Notes under the pieces: model-generated
What the model saw: the letters and a program-made list of their open reading frames with translations, nothing else
The model's database searches: none
What the model was told of the DNA's origin: nothing
Made by a program: the position numbers and the translations under genes
Part shown: positions 8,611-17,397 of the stretch, piece after piece
Numbering within the stretch: position 1 is the stretch's first letter
Layout: each line of letters opens with the position of its first letter
From: Hypericibacter adhaerens
GTDB lineage: Bacteria; Pseudomonadota; Alphaproteobacteria; Dongiales; Dongiaceae
Assembly: GCF_008728835.1 (NCBI RefSeq)
Contig: NZ_CP042582.1
Span: 3,620,217-3,684,216, forward strand
Length of the DNA: 64,000 nt
Direction of reading: 5' to 3'

Positions 8611-9345
8611 TCACGCCAAACTCTTGGTCAGTCGACGAAGATTGTCGAGTAACTGGCGGCGTACTTCATTCACGGGCTGCGACCAGATCTGCGCCAGCGT
8701 CTCTACCGCTCGATCGGCATCCCACGGCCACGCAGCCCTTCCGTCGACCTGCGCGAAAGGACCATCCGACTCTGTGAGTACACGGTCGCGCGGCATCTTC
8801 ATCACCAAGGAGCGCCCCTTTTCGCCAGCCAACATTGCCGGCCCTGTGCTGAACCAGCAGCCAAGGTCAACTGCGCGCGACAGCTCCCTTTGCGTTCCAG
8901 AGAACCAGTGCAGAATGGCAATGCCAGCCCCCGGCCGCGCCTGCAGCGCATCAAGTACCGGCGTCGCGGCGCGCCGGCTATGGATGGTCATAATCCGCCC
9001 GCCTGCCCGCGCGCAGAGTTCGAGCACGCGCGAGAAGACTTGCTCCTGATCCGGCCAGTGCCGCCTATACTCTGGACCGCCGTCGAGCCCGATTTCACCG
9101 ACGTATCGCATTCGAGGAAGCAGCTGCTCGAACAGCGGCAACTCACCTTTACGCTCATGCGCTATCTGAGGATGGAGCCCAAGCGCAGTGCGTATCCTGG
9201 GAGCCCCCGTTGTCAGAGCGGCCGTTCCAGCCCATGCGGACGGCGTTGTAGTGACCGATAGAACATAGATGTTCCGGGCCACGCACTCGCGAACTGTCGT
9301 GTTTGGATCGGGATAAAGATCCAGGTGAGCGTGGAAATCGATCAC
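8611..9345 (-). CDS. qatD: QatD, TatD-family nuclease
   Basis: The protein has 244 residues. TatD metal ligands are visible in order: HxH at His5/His7 (DFHAH), Glu84 in VGEIGLDGG, His122 in IMTIHSRR, His146 in AILHWFSG and Asp194 in TESDGPF. TatD proteins are metal-dependent DNases of the amidohydrolase fold. Here it is the last gene of a four-gene block, overlapping qatC by 4 nt, which fixes it as QatD of the Qat anti-phage system. The stop is 40 bp from the far end of the long HTH frame. Confidence 0.93.
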   Translation of the reverse strand: MIDFHAHLDLYPDPNTTVRECVARNIYVLSVTTTPSAWAGTAALTTGAPRIRTALGLHPQIAHERKGELPLFEQLLPRMRYVGEIGLDGGPEYRRHWPDQEQVFSRVLELCARAGGRIMTIHSRRAATPVLDALQARPGAGIAILHWFSGTQRELSRAVDLGCWFSTGPAMLAGEKGRSLVMKMPRDRVLTESDGPFAQVDGRAAWPWDADRAVETLAQIWSQPVNEVRRQLLDNLRRLTKSLA

Positions 9346-10616
9346 TTGACCCCGTGAGATTGGTGAAGTGCGCGAAGCTCGCCGAGTCCCCGCTCAAGCA
9401 TCCCGAGCAGGGCGGCACGGTCCTGGATGTAGGGCGATGCGAGTGCATGGCCGAGCCAACTCTCAAGACCATCGGCCTTGACGGCCGCGAGCGCGATGGC
9501 GACGGAACGAACGTCATCGAAGCCGGCGTGCTCCGCATCGTCCTTCCCGATCGGCGCGTAGACATAGTCCGTCGTGTCTGGCGCCGCGCCCCAAGCGAGG
9601 AATGCGGCCCGTCGCACTTGACAGGGAACGCAACGCCCGCATTGCCGATAATTGAATCGTTGAAAACGACCACAACTCGTGGAACGGACCGCCTCCGCGC
9701 GAAGAAGCGCTTGGTCCGCACACTCCTTGAGCATCTCGCCTTTCGTCTTGGTTGCGTATGGATTGGTGATCTTCACCCGCAGGCCAGCGGCATCGAGCAC
9801 ATTCTGCAGGCGGGCGAAGAACTCCGGGTGTGCGGTGCGAGTGCTGAGACTCCCCAAGCGCCCGCCGGTCAACGGCGGATTGATGGCGATGAACCCGTTC
9901 TCGCAGACAAAGAGCGGCACCTCCTGACCATCATGATAGGCCTTTAGAGCGGTAGCGGCGATCACCCCGAAAGTGATGAAGATCAGCGACCTTGCCCGCT
10001 GCGAAGCTTCCTGAATCCCCGGCGTGTTCGCGTTATGGTTCAGCTGAAGGTGGCCGAGACCACCCCCGATTTTCGCGGCGAAATCCACCTGTTTGTCTGC
10101 GTCCCCTCGCACGGTCTGACTGACGGCAAACGGCTTATGGCCTGCGGCAGCGAGATCAATCGCTCCGACGAGACTGTCGAGCCCTCCCGAAAGGAGAACG
10201 ACGCAATCCTCCGCGGGGCGGACCGGCTCGCGCGGCGGAGCAGGCAATAGCCCACATTCGTGGAAGCGCAGAGTCCAACGGTCCGTCGTCAGAAAACCCA
10301 GTGCTTGGGCAAGCGCCACGGTTTGCCCGCTCCAGAACGGAGCATCTGCAACCGCGATGTCGAGTTCTATTTCGCGCGTCCACCCGTCGGCGCTCTGATC
10401 CCGCACCACCGCAAAATCGGCGGTGACGACGCTCAGCGCGATCGACAGAAGGTCCCACGCCTTTGGCGCAGGATCGAGCCTGCGCCGTTGAATTTCCGCC
10501 TTGGCGGCATCTCCAGCGCTTCCCTCTCCCTCTTGCCGCGGCTGGCCGTAGAGTACGACGCGGAGGTCCTCGCCGCCAAGCAGGTCGACTCCGTCCGGAC
10601 GGCAAGCGAGCCTCAT
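9342..10616 (-). CDS. qatC: QatC, QueC-like PP-loop enzyme
   Basis: The protein has 424 residues. The PP-loop SGGLDS (143-148) binds ATP in QueC-type 7-cyano-7-deazaguanine synthases, and four cysteines, Cys315, Cys326, Cys329 and Cys332 (CGRCVPC), form the QueC-like zinc site. The N-terminal 130 residues are specific to defence versions and absent from QueC of queuosine synthesis. No queuosine genes are nearby; the neighbours are qatB and qatD, both overlapping by 4 nt. It is inferred to make or transfer a deazaguanine group within the defence complex. Confidence 0.92.
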   Translation of the reverse strand: MRLACRPDGVDLLGGEDLRVVLYGQPRQEGEGSAGDAAKAEIQRRRLDPAPKAWDLLSIALSVVTADFAVVRDQSADGWTREIELDIAVADAPFWSGQTVALAQALGFLTTDRWTLRFHECGLLPAPPREPVRPAEDCVVLLSGGLDSLVGAIDLAAAGHKPFAVSQTVRGDADKQVDFAAKIGGGLGHLQLNHNANTPGIQEASQRARSLIFITFGVIAATALKAYHDGQEVPLFVCENGFIAINPPLTGGRLGSLSTRTAHPEFFARLQNVLDAAGLRVKITNPYATKTKGEMLKECADQALLRAEAVRSTSCGRFQRFNYRQCGRCVPCQVRRAAFLAWGAAPDTTDYVYAPIGKDDAEHAGFDDVRSVAIALAAVKADGLESWLGHALASPYIQDRAALLGMLERGLGELRALHQSHGVK

Positions 10617-11461
10617 TCCGCGTAGCCCTCGAACACATCGAAGGTCTCCCGCAGCGCGTCGCGGACCACTTGGCTGATGCGACCGCTTGTGAGACTGCGC
10701 CCTGCGTTGCGCAGCTTGCGGAACGCCGCCGCCACGCTCTGCTTCACGTACTCGCGAACTTCCTTGAGCCGCGAGAGAGCCGTCACGGCGCTGGGCGCCT
10801 TCTCGACGATCGTCTTGCCCACATCGAGCTCGAAGCGGCGAAACACGTCGATCGCCGTGAATCGTTCAATAGCGAACGCCCGCTGCTCCGGCTCAAGATT
10901 CAGAAGGTCTGCTTCTGGGAATTTGGTGAGCAGTTCGGACAAGGCATCCCGAATTGCCGCCCGCTCCGCTTCGGCGTCTTGGGTGCCATCGACCGGCCGG
11001 ACAGCTTCGACGACCGCATCCATGACCTCCTGGGCGTTACGGCCCGCGAGAAGCGCCGGATCGAGCGGACTGCCTGGTGCGGCAGGCTGTCCCGCTGCCA
11101 CGCGCGCTAAGGCTCCGCCGAGTGCGCCGGCTGTTGCGGCGGTGCCGCCAAAGCGGCGCGTCGCGGTGCCCGATCCACCATACCCGGTTCGGACATAGTG
11201 GCCGAGGCTGCGCCGCATATCCCGGCTATCACCCGATCTCGCGAAATCGCCCAGCGCGCGACGCACACCTAAAAATCGAGCAGGGGGCGCGACCGGCGCC
11301 GGGGTAGGCGGCGCTACTTGAGGCGCGCTTGGTTCGGCATCAGTTGGCGCATCCGTGCCCAGCTCACCACCAATCGGCTCGTTTGCGGGCGGGTCCGGCG
11401 TCCATGAAGGCACCATGGGGACTCCGCTGCCTGGACCGCCACTAGACTGCGAGGTTCCCAT
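10613..11461 (-). CDS. qatB: QatB, Qat defence protein of unknown fold
   Basis: The protein has 282 residues and begins MGTSQSSGGPGSGVP, a Gly/Ser/Pro-rich start typical of QatB. A proline- and alanine-rich linker follows (about 15-65) and then a mostly helical domain with a glycine-rich segment around 95-110. No catalytic motif is seen. It overlaps qatA by 20 nt and qatC by 4 nt. Assignment rests on the N-terminus and its place between qatA and qatC. Confidence 0.88.
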   Translation of the reverse strand: MGTSQSSGGPGSGVPMVPSWTPDPPANEPIGGELGTDAPTDAEPSAPQVAPPTPAPVAPPARFLGVRRALGDFARSGDSRDMRRSLGHYVRTGYGGSGTATRRFGGTAATAGALGGALARVAAGQPAAPGSPLDPALLAGRNAQEVMDAVVEAVRPVDGTQDAEAERAAIRDALSELLTKFPEADLLNLEPEQRAFAIERFTAIDVFRRFELDVGKTIVEKAPSAVTALSRLKEVREYVKQSVAAAFRKLRNAGRSLTSGRISQVVRDALRETFDVFEGYAE

Positions 11462-13310
11462 TCTCTCTCTGCCTCTTGATGGCGGTCTTCACCGGCCGCG
11501 ACACCTGCCCCCGATCCCATATATCGAAGACGCCCTTAGCCCAGGGCTGGTCGCCGATCTTCGGGACGATACTTGCTTGGACCTGCGCGGCCGGACGTTC
11601 GCCGAGAAAGGCGGCAAGCCTCGCACCTTGGGGCGGGTCGGCCTCGGCAACGATGAGACAAGCTTCCAAAATGGCGGGTACACCCCACTCCTGCTCCTGC
11701 CTTGCACGATCGAGCAGACGGTCCATGACGATCGTGATCTCGGTCCGTGGCACGCGGAGGAGTCGCTCCTTCAAGCTAGCCGCCATTTCCGGGTGCTGAA
11801 GGAGCGCGGTCAGTAGCTCGGCGGCTTCTGAGGAGAGCCTGTCCTCCGGAGTGATCAGCGGTGCGTGCTCACGGCTCACGTACAGCGCACCGCGTAGGTC
11901 CGTATCGGCGAGCGACGGTGGCAGCGTCAGCCACTCGGCAAAGAAGGGATCATCGAACGGCGCAGGAAGCGTTTGGTCCTGACCGGCGATGGCCTTCTCC
12001 TCCCACTCGGCAAGGAAAGCTGGCTTGCCGGTATCGCTGGCGCTCACCCGCGCCATCAGTTCGGCGAACGCCTTGGGGTTTCCGAGCCGCTCGAACAGCA
12101 GGAGCTTGGCCAGAACGGCCTCGTCCACGCCGACACCCTGCGCATTTGAGATGGTCATGCGGATGGCGAGGGCGTTCAGAAATCGCTTGATCAGGCGGGG
12201 GTTGCCCAGGATGCCCGACGCCGTTGTCATCAGCGGCGCCAAGCGGTCTGCCGTGTCGAAGCGGCCGATCAGTTCGGCCGGCAAAGGATCATGCAGCGAT
12301 TGGACGAAGGCGCGATCAACGCGCTTGCCAGCCCAGGTTTGCCTGAGCTGGGCGACGACACCCGCGCGGATCTTCTCCTTCACATCATCGCCGAGTTCGC
12401 TGTTCTCGACAAACAGCAGCATCATATATGCACGCACCTCCTGGGTGCCCAGCGGCGGCACTCGGATAGGCACCTGAATCAGCTTGTCGAAATAGTTGGT
12501 GACCAGGAGATCGTCCGGTACGCCCTCGAAGTGCCGGCGAACGGCATGTTTAATCATGTCGTTGTCGGCGGCGATCACGAAGGCCGTGTTCTTCAGGAAC
12601 AGGAACAGCCGGATTGCCTCGAGCGTCGAGATGGTCGTCTCGGGCAAGCAACGGTCAAGATCGTCGATCAGCACCACGAGAGTGACGCCGAGCTCTTCCA
12701 AAGTCTCCTCGAAATTGTCACGGAGCGCTTGGATCTCCTTCGGTGGCGACGTTTCCTCTTTTGGGTTCAACAGCCCGCTCGCGGTTTCGGCCACCTCGCT
12801 AGCTTTGCCCTTCGCCTCCTCAAGCAGCTTGCCGTCAACGCTGCCCGAGAAGAAGCGCTGGCCCAGGCCCCAGACTTCCCCGATCAGTCCCGTCGGAGGC
12901 AGGCCCAGCGACATTGCAACCGTAGAGCCGGCGACCAGCTTTGCCGCACGCAGCCAGTTCACGCGCTTCACCAGCGCCTTGGCCTTGTCGATGGCCTTTT
13001 CGCGTGCCTTTGCTTCCTTTTCGAGCCTCGTCGCAATCACATCCATGAGTGCGGCCCGAGCGTCGTCATAGCCTTGGTAGAGCCAAGCGTTGAACTCGAC
13101 GAAGACAAATTCCCGCTCACCTTCCTTGCGTGGCCGGGCAGCCAGGGACGCCTGGGTAAGCTTGATCATCGAAGACTTGCCGATCCCCCAGGCTCCCGAC
13201 ACGCCAATGGAGATTGGTCGCCCCCGTGCCTGAACGATAATCTCGGCTACGGTGTCGGCCACTCCGGAGAAGTTCAGGAAGTCACGTTCGGTCTCGTTAT
13301 CGGGCCACAT
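11442..13310 (-). CDS. qatA: QatA, KAP-family P-loop NTPase
   Basis: The protein has 622 residues. Walker A is GAWGIGKSS (39-47), Walker B is LVVLIDDLDRC (211-221). Between them is a predicted hydrophobic insert (about 122-150, KLVAGSTVAMSLGLPP...), as in KAP NTPases, whose P-loop domain is often interrupted by membrane segments. It is the first gene of qatABCD; all four genes overlap, so they are surely one transcript. Qat is an experimentally described anti-phage system; the trigger is not known from sequence. Confidence 0.93.
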   Translation of the reverse strand: MWPDNETERDFLNFSGVADTVAEIIVQARGRPISIGVSGAWGIGKSSMIKLTQASLAARPRKEGEREFVFVEFNAWLYQGYDDARAALMDVIATRLEKEAKAREKAIDKAKALVKRVNWLRAAKLVAGSTVAMSLGLPPTGLIGEVWGLGQRFFSGSVDGKLLEEAKGKASEVAETASGLLNPKEETSPPKEIQALRDNFEETLEELGVTLVVLIDDLDRCLPETTISTLEAIRLFLFLKNTAFVIAADNDMIKHAVRRHFEGVPDDLLVTNYFDKLIQVPIRVPPLGTQEVRAYMMLLFVENSELGDDVKEKIRAGVVAQLRQTWAGKRVDRAFVQSLHDPLPAELIGRFDTADRLAPLMTTASGILGNPRLIKRFLNALAIRMTISNAQGVGVDEAVLAKLLLFERLGNPKAFAELMARVSASDTGKPAFLAEWEEKAIAGQDQTLPAPFDDPFFAEWLTLPPSLADTDLRGALYVSREHAPLITPEDRLSSEAAELLTALLQHPEMAASLKERLLRVPRTEITIVMDRLLDRARQEQEWGVPAILEACLIVAEADPPQGARLAAFLGERPAAQVQASIVPKIGDQPWAKGVFDIWDRGQVSRPVKTAIKRQRENGNLAV

Positions 13311-13438
13311 CGGCTTTGTTCTACTCCTTTCCCGGCGCGACTCAGGCCAGCTCGCCCATAAGCCACCTTAGAACAATTGCAGAACAGAATGCGAGTGAGG
13401 TTTTGGCTGGGCCCCGTTGCATTTCTTAGCAGATCGCG

Positions 13439-13500
13439 TCCGAAAAATGTAGCATTCTTCGGACGCTTCTCATCGTCCGAAACATGCGGCATATTTCGGA
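13439..13500 (+). promoter_or_regulatory. Two tandem palindromic operators of the abiE operon
   Basis: Two 25-bp inverted repeats of the same pattern, TCCGAAnnATG-n3-CATnnTTCGGA, lie at 13439-13463 and 13476-13500, separated by 12 bp. The second ends one base before the ATG chosen for abiEi. AbiEi antitoxins are known to repress their own promoter by binding two inverted repeats, so these are assigned as AbiEi operators. Confidence 0.8.
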
Positions 13501-13501
13501 C

Positions 13502-14164
13502 ATGACCGATGCTCACCAGCCGGGTTCCGACCTCCGCAGCCGCTTGCTCGCCCGCATCGCCGAACAGCCGGGCGATGTGTGGACGCCCAGCGACTTCGCC
13601 GATCTCGCCGGCCGGGGCGCCGTCGATAAATCGCTGCAGCGCTTGGCGGCTGCAGGCGAGCTCCGGCGAATCGATCGCGGCCTCTATGATCGTCCGAGCG
13701 TCAACAGCCTGACCGGCCGTCCCACCGTGCCGGACTATCGCGCCGTCATCCGCGCCGTCGCCCGGCGCGACAAGGCCCGCTTCGTCGTGGACGGCATGAC
13801 GGCTGCCAACGATCTCGGTCTCACCACAGCCGTGCCCGCCCGCATCGAGGTCCTGGTCGATGCCCGACTAAAGCCCATCAAGCTCGGCAACCAGGAAATC
13901 CACTTCAAGGCAGCCGCGGCAAGCCGGCTCTACTGGGCCGGCCGGCCGGCGATGCGCGTCGTCCAGGCTCTGCACTGGCTTCAGGACGTGCTGAACGAGA
14001 ACGACGAACGCGCCCGTGTCACCGAGATTCTGCGCCGGCTGCTCGCCGATCCGGACCACGGCCAGGGCATTCGCGATGATCTACGCGAAGGGCTCTCGGC
14101 TCTACCCATCTGGATGCAGGAGTTCCTGCGTCCGCTGATCGTCGGCGAGGGCGCGAAGACGTGA
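13502..14164 (+). CDS. abiEi: AbiEi-type antitoxin (DUF6088-like)
   Basis: The protein has 220 residues from the ATG at 13502. The N-terminal winged HTH is at about 9-60 (DVWTPSDFADLAGRGAVDKSLQRLAAAGELRRIDRGLY), followed by the antitoxin domain. An in-frame ATG at 13484 falls inside the second operator and is less likely. No ribosome site is visible, so leaderless or coupled initiation is possible. Its stop overlaps the GTG of the toxin gene. It should neutralise the AbiEii toxin and repress the operon. Confidence 0.88.
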   Translation: MTDAHQPGSDLRSRLLARIAEQPGDVWTPSDFADLAGRGAVDKSLQRLAAAGELRRIDRGLYDRPSVNSLTGRPTVPDYRAVIRAVARRDKARFVVDGMTAANDLGLTTAVPARIEVLVDARLKPIKLGNQEIHFKAAAASRLYWAGRPAMRVVQALHWLQDVLNENDERARVTEILRRLLADPDHGQGIRDDLREGLSALPIWMQEFLRPLIVGEGAKT

Positions 14165-15204
14165 CCGCCGAGGCTTATGCAGCGGTCATCCGAGCCCCGG
14201 CGCGCGACCGCCTCGATCTGTTCCTCTCCACTGCCAATCGGCTCGGCGCACCGATCGGCAACATCGAAAAGGACTTCTGGGTCTGCTGGACGCTCGACGC
14301 GCTCTATCACCGCCTCCCCGCAGACCGGCCGCGCCTTCTCTTCAAAGGCGGCACCTCGCTGTCCAAAGCCTATGGCCTCATCAACCGGTTTTCAGAGGAC
14401 ATCGACGTTACGGTCTTCCGTGACGATCTCGAACAAGCGGCAACCGCCGAGGAACTGGAGGCGCTCTCCGGCAAGAAGCGCCGCGCCAGGCTTGACGCCA
14501 TCCGTGACGCCTGCCGCGCTTTTGTCACCGGTCCGCTTCGGGAGAGCCTCGCCGGGCTCCTGGCCGAGGCCACGGGCGGAGCCGGGCGCGTGGAGATCGA
14601 TCAGGCCGATCCCGAGGGGCAGACTTTGCTTCTCTGGTATCCGGAGGTTGAACCGCGCGACGACGGCTATGTGCGCCCGGCCGTGCGGATCGAGTCAGGT
14701 GCGAAGTCAGCGCTCGATCCCAACCGTCCGGTCCTGATCAAGCCATACATTGCCGACGAGACTCCCGACCTGGACCTTTCGGTCCCCAACGTCACGACCA
14801 TCGAGCCAGGCCGAACCTTCTGGGACAAGGTGGTGATCGCGCACGGCCTGCGGCGATGGTATGAGCGGCGCGGCGTGCTGCGCCAGGAAGGCCAGCGCAT
14901 TTCGCGCCATTATTACGACCTTCACCAGCTGCTCGCGTCGCAGGCGGGGAAGGACGCGTTGAGCGACCTGGAGCTTGCACGCGACTGCGTGCGCCACGCG
15001 CGCATGTTCTTCGACCGGCCGGACTTCGACCTTGCGTCAGCGCAGCCCGGCACATTCGCGATTGCCCCTGTCGAGGGCATGATTGACGCGCTTCGCCGTG
15101 ATTACGCCAACACCGCCGCGATGATCTTTGGCGAGCCGCCCAGCTTCGACCTTATCCTTGACTCGATGCAGCAGCTCCATGCAGCGGCGAATGCATCCTC
15201 GTGA
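14161..15204 (+). CDS. abiEii: AbiEii-type nucleotidyltransferase toxin
   Basis: The protein has 347 residues with a GTG start overlapping the antitoxin stop. The DNA polymerase beta-like nucleotidyltransferase motif is GGTSLSK (63-69) followed by RFSEDIDV, with Asp80 and Asp82 as the catalytic acidic pair. Later conserved pieces (FWDKVVIAHG, RHYYDLHQLL) match the AbiEii/MenT family. Such toxins stop growth by modifying RNA with nucleotides, in several cases tRNA 3' ends; the target here is not known. Confidence 0.9.
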   Translation: MTAEAYAAVIRAPARDRLDLFLSTANRLGAPIGNIEKDFWVCWTLDALYHRLPADRPRLLFKGGTSLSKAYGLINRFSEDIDVTVFRDDLEQAATAEELEALSGKKRRARLDAIRDACRAFVTGPLRESLAGLLAEATGGAGRVEIDQADPEGQTLLLWYPEVEPRDDGYVRPAVRIESGAKSALDPNRPVLIKPYIADETPDLDLSVPNVTTIEPGRTFWDKVVIAHGLRRWYERRGVLRQEGQRISRHYYDLHQLLASQAGKDALSDLELARDCVRHARMFFDRPDFDLASAQPGTFAIAPVEGMIDALRRDYANTAAMIFGEPPSFDLILDSMQQLHAAANASS

Positions 15205-15209
15205 GCCCG

Positions 15210-15655
15210 TCATTCAGCTTCACGGCGATTCATCGCTCCGCGAACCAGCGAGACGATCCTGAATACGTCGAGATAATCTCGTACATGCGAGATCAGGCCG
15301 TCCTACAGCCGCAGCACGAGCAGGAAGGGCAGACGGACGCCCTCCCCAATGGGCTCGATCGTCCCTCCCATCTCTTGCTCGGCTATAATGACGTTAGGGT
15401 CTAGCGTTTCGTGGACCGTGAAATTCTCGATCGAGTCTATCCGCAGCAGCGTGCGGCTCCATGCCTCGCGATATCCGGCGCGGAGCTGCTCTCGTCCGGA
15501 GTAGCGCTCCGGGGTGCCGGACAATGGAAATGGGAATTCGTGGACTGCGTCCGCCGCATACAGATCCACCAAAGCGTCGGCAGACTTGGCCACCATGCCT
15601 CGTGGTAGCGCCGCAGGATCTTGCGGGCGGGGATCGCAGAACGAACTTCGGGCAT
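15210..15655 (-). pseudogene. Decayed SnoaL/NTF2-like gene
   Basis: Reading from the ATG at 15655 gives MPEVRSAIPARKILRRYHEAW, then the frame breaks near 15592-15597, where one missing G would restore it. It continues as VAKSADALVDLYAADAVHEFPF and on to LPFLLVLRL, where a TAG stops it near 15303. The same frame then continues DGLISHVRDYLDVFRIV to a TGA at 15210. Together they make a typical 145-residue SnoaL-like protein with one frameshift and one nonsense codon. Sequencing error could explain one of the two defects but hardly both. Confidence 0.7.
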
Positions 15656-15902
15656 GAGCTTTCGTCTTCGTCGGAAGCGTAGCTGCCAAGAAAACATATA
15701 GTTCAACATCACCCGGCAGGACCATGGCTCGGCACAAGGCCAGCGTAGCCGATCCAGCCCAGTAATCGGCGATCAGCGCGCATTGCATGGCCAGGCGGGA
15801 AAGCCTTCCCCTGCGGCCGAGCCGCGGTCTCGAGCCGACCCTTGCTAGCGGGGAGCCCCGCAACGCCCCCTGCAGAGAGTGAGAGTGCGGACCGGCTCTG
15901 CC
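15656..15902. other. Intergenic region with no recognised gene
   Basis: Nothing protein-like is convincing on either strand. A short palindrome, GCGGGG-AG-CCCCGC (15848-15861), is the only visible structure. The promoter of the ardC operon probably lies here. Confidence 0.4.
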
Positions 15903-15957
15903 GTGACGGGTTGAGGGCTGGAGGAGAGGCCTCCGGCGCCCGTCGCGGAGAACCGCG
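15903..15957 (+). promoter_or_regulatory. Structured leader upstream of ardC
   Basis: An outer stem pairs GTGACGGG (15903-15910) with CCCGTCGC (15939-15946); an inner hairpin pairs GGAGG (15920-15924) with CCTCC (15930-15934). The sequence after the outer stem, GGAG, serves as the ribosome site 7-11 nt before the ATG. A sibling element precedes the ParB-like gene at 17398. Possible functions are translational control or an attenuator; no known RNA family was recognised. Confidence 0.55.
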
Positions 15958-16911
15958 ATGTCCAGACACGACCGCCATGCTCGCGCCGGCGCCGACCGAA
16001 CGAGCCTTTACGACGACATCACCAACAAGATCATCGCCGAGCTGGAGGCCGGCCGCGTGCCCTGGGTCCAGCCCTGGGGAACGGCGGCGGCGAAGGCGCC
16101 GCTCGCCATGCCGGCCAATGCTGCGACCGGCCGGCAATATTCCGGGATCAACGTGCTGATCCTGTGGGGCGCGGTGATCGAGCACGGCTTTCCGGTGCAG
16201 AGCTGGCTGACCTTCCGCCAGGCGCTGTCCCTCGGCGGCCATGTCCGCAAGGGCGAGCGCGGCACCACCGTCGTCTACGCCGACCGCTTCATCCCCGACG
16301 ACGAGAAGAAACGCGCGCAGGAAACCGGCGAGGAAGCGCAGGCGATTCCGTTCCTCAAACGCTTCACCGTGTTCAACGTCGCGCAGTGCGAGGATCTGCC
16401 CGCCGACCTTGCCGTCGCGCCGCCCGCGCCGGAACCCGGACTGATCGAGCCGCGCGTCGAGGCGCTGATCAAGGCGACGGGCATCGATTTCCGCATCGGC
16501 GGCGACCGCGCCTTCTATGTGCCGACGCAGGACTATGTGCAGGTGCCGCCGCCGCAAGCGTATTTCGAGACCATCAACTGGCACCGCACGGCTCTGCATG
16601 AGCTCGGCCACGCGACAGGCCATGCGTCCCGCCTCGGCCGCGATCTCTCCGGCTCCTTCGGCTCGAAGAAGTACGCCTTCGAGGAACTGGTCGCCGAGAT
16701 GAACGCCGCCTTCTGCTGCGCCTCCCTCGGCATCACTCCCACGGTTCGCCATGCCGACTACATCGGCTCCTGGCTGGAGGTGCTGCGCGAGGACAACCGC
16801 GCCATCGTCCGCGCCGCATCTCAGGCCAGCAAGGCCGCCGACTGGCTGCTCGCCTTCCTCCCCGAAGCCGAGACGGCCAACGAATCCGGGAACGACAGGA
16901 GGGCGGCATGA
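15958..16911 (+). CDS. ArdC-type antirestriction protein
   Basis: The protein has 317 residues. An N-terminal single-stranded DNA-binding domain (about 15-110, SLYDDITNKIIAELEAG, then the WLTFRQA segment) is followed by a zinc metallopeptidase-like domain with HELGH (214-218). ArdC proteins protect incoming DNA from host restriction and are common in conjugative elements. The stop overlaps the DUF2958 gene by 4 nt. Its place at the edge of the transfer module fits a leading-region function. Confidence 0.9.
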   Translation: MSRHDRHARAGADRTSLYDDITNKIIAELEAGRVPWVQPWGTAAAKAPLAMPANAATGRQYSGINVLILWGAVIEHGFPVQSWLTFRQALSLGGHVRKGERGTTVVYADRFIPDDEKKRAQETGEEAQAIPFLKRFTVFNVAQCEDLPADLAVAPPAPEPGLIEPRVEALIKATGIDFRIGGDRAFYVPTQDYVQVPPPQAYFETINWHRTALHELGHATGHASRLGRDLSGSFGSKKYAFEELVAEMNAAFCCASLGITPTVRHADYIGSWLEVLREDNRAIVRAASQASKAADWLLAFLPEAETANESGNDRRAA

Positions 16912-17279
16912 TCCTCCTGACCGACGACCTGCGCGAGCCCCTGCTCGCCAACGGCCGTGATCGCGGCGCCGACCATGTGCCGGTAGTCAGATTCTTCAAC
17001 CCGCTGGGCGAAGGCGTCTGGCTCGCGACCGAGCTCGATGCGGACGGCGACACGCTCTTCGGCCTCGCCGATCTCGGCTATCCGGAACTGGGCAGTTTCT
17101 CGCTCGAGGAACTGGCCTCGATCGTCCTGCCGTTCGGCATGGGGATCGAGCGCGACATTCTCTTCACCGGCGACTTCCCGATCTCGGTCTGGGCGGAGGC
17201 CGCCCGCGAAGCGGGAAGCATCCGAGCGGCCGAGCGCATCCTCTACCAGGCGGTCTTGTCTCGTCGCGATGACGCGTGA
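16908..17279 (+). CDS. DUF2958 family protein
   Basis: The protein has 123 residues and matches the DUF2958 pattern: MILLTDDLREPLLANG at the start, VRFFNPLGEGVWLATELDADGDTLFGLADL in the middle. It is a small acidic protein of unknown function that regularly follows ArdC-like genes in proteobacterial mobile elements. It overlaps the ardC stop by 4 nt, so the two are coupled. Confidence 0.85.
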   Translation: MILLTDDLREPLLANGRDRGADHVPVVRFFNPLGEGVWLATELDADGDTLFGLADLGYPELGSFSLEELASIVLPFGMGIERDILFTGDFPISVWAEAAREAGSIRAAERILYQAVLSRRDDA

Positions 17280-17397
17280 CGCCCATCCTGAAACCCGCCG
17301 CGCCGGAGATGCGCGTTTGCGCTTCTCCGGTTCTACGCCCCTCCGGATCGCCGGAAGGCGGCGCCGTCCTCAGAGGAAGAGGGCGGCGCTTCGCTTC

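Noticed and set aside
15201..15404. Plus-strand frame of 67 codons after abiEii
   Set aside because: It lies antisense to the SnoaL-like remnant, which is recognisable on the minus strand; no domain in the plus frame.
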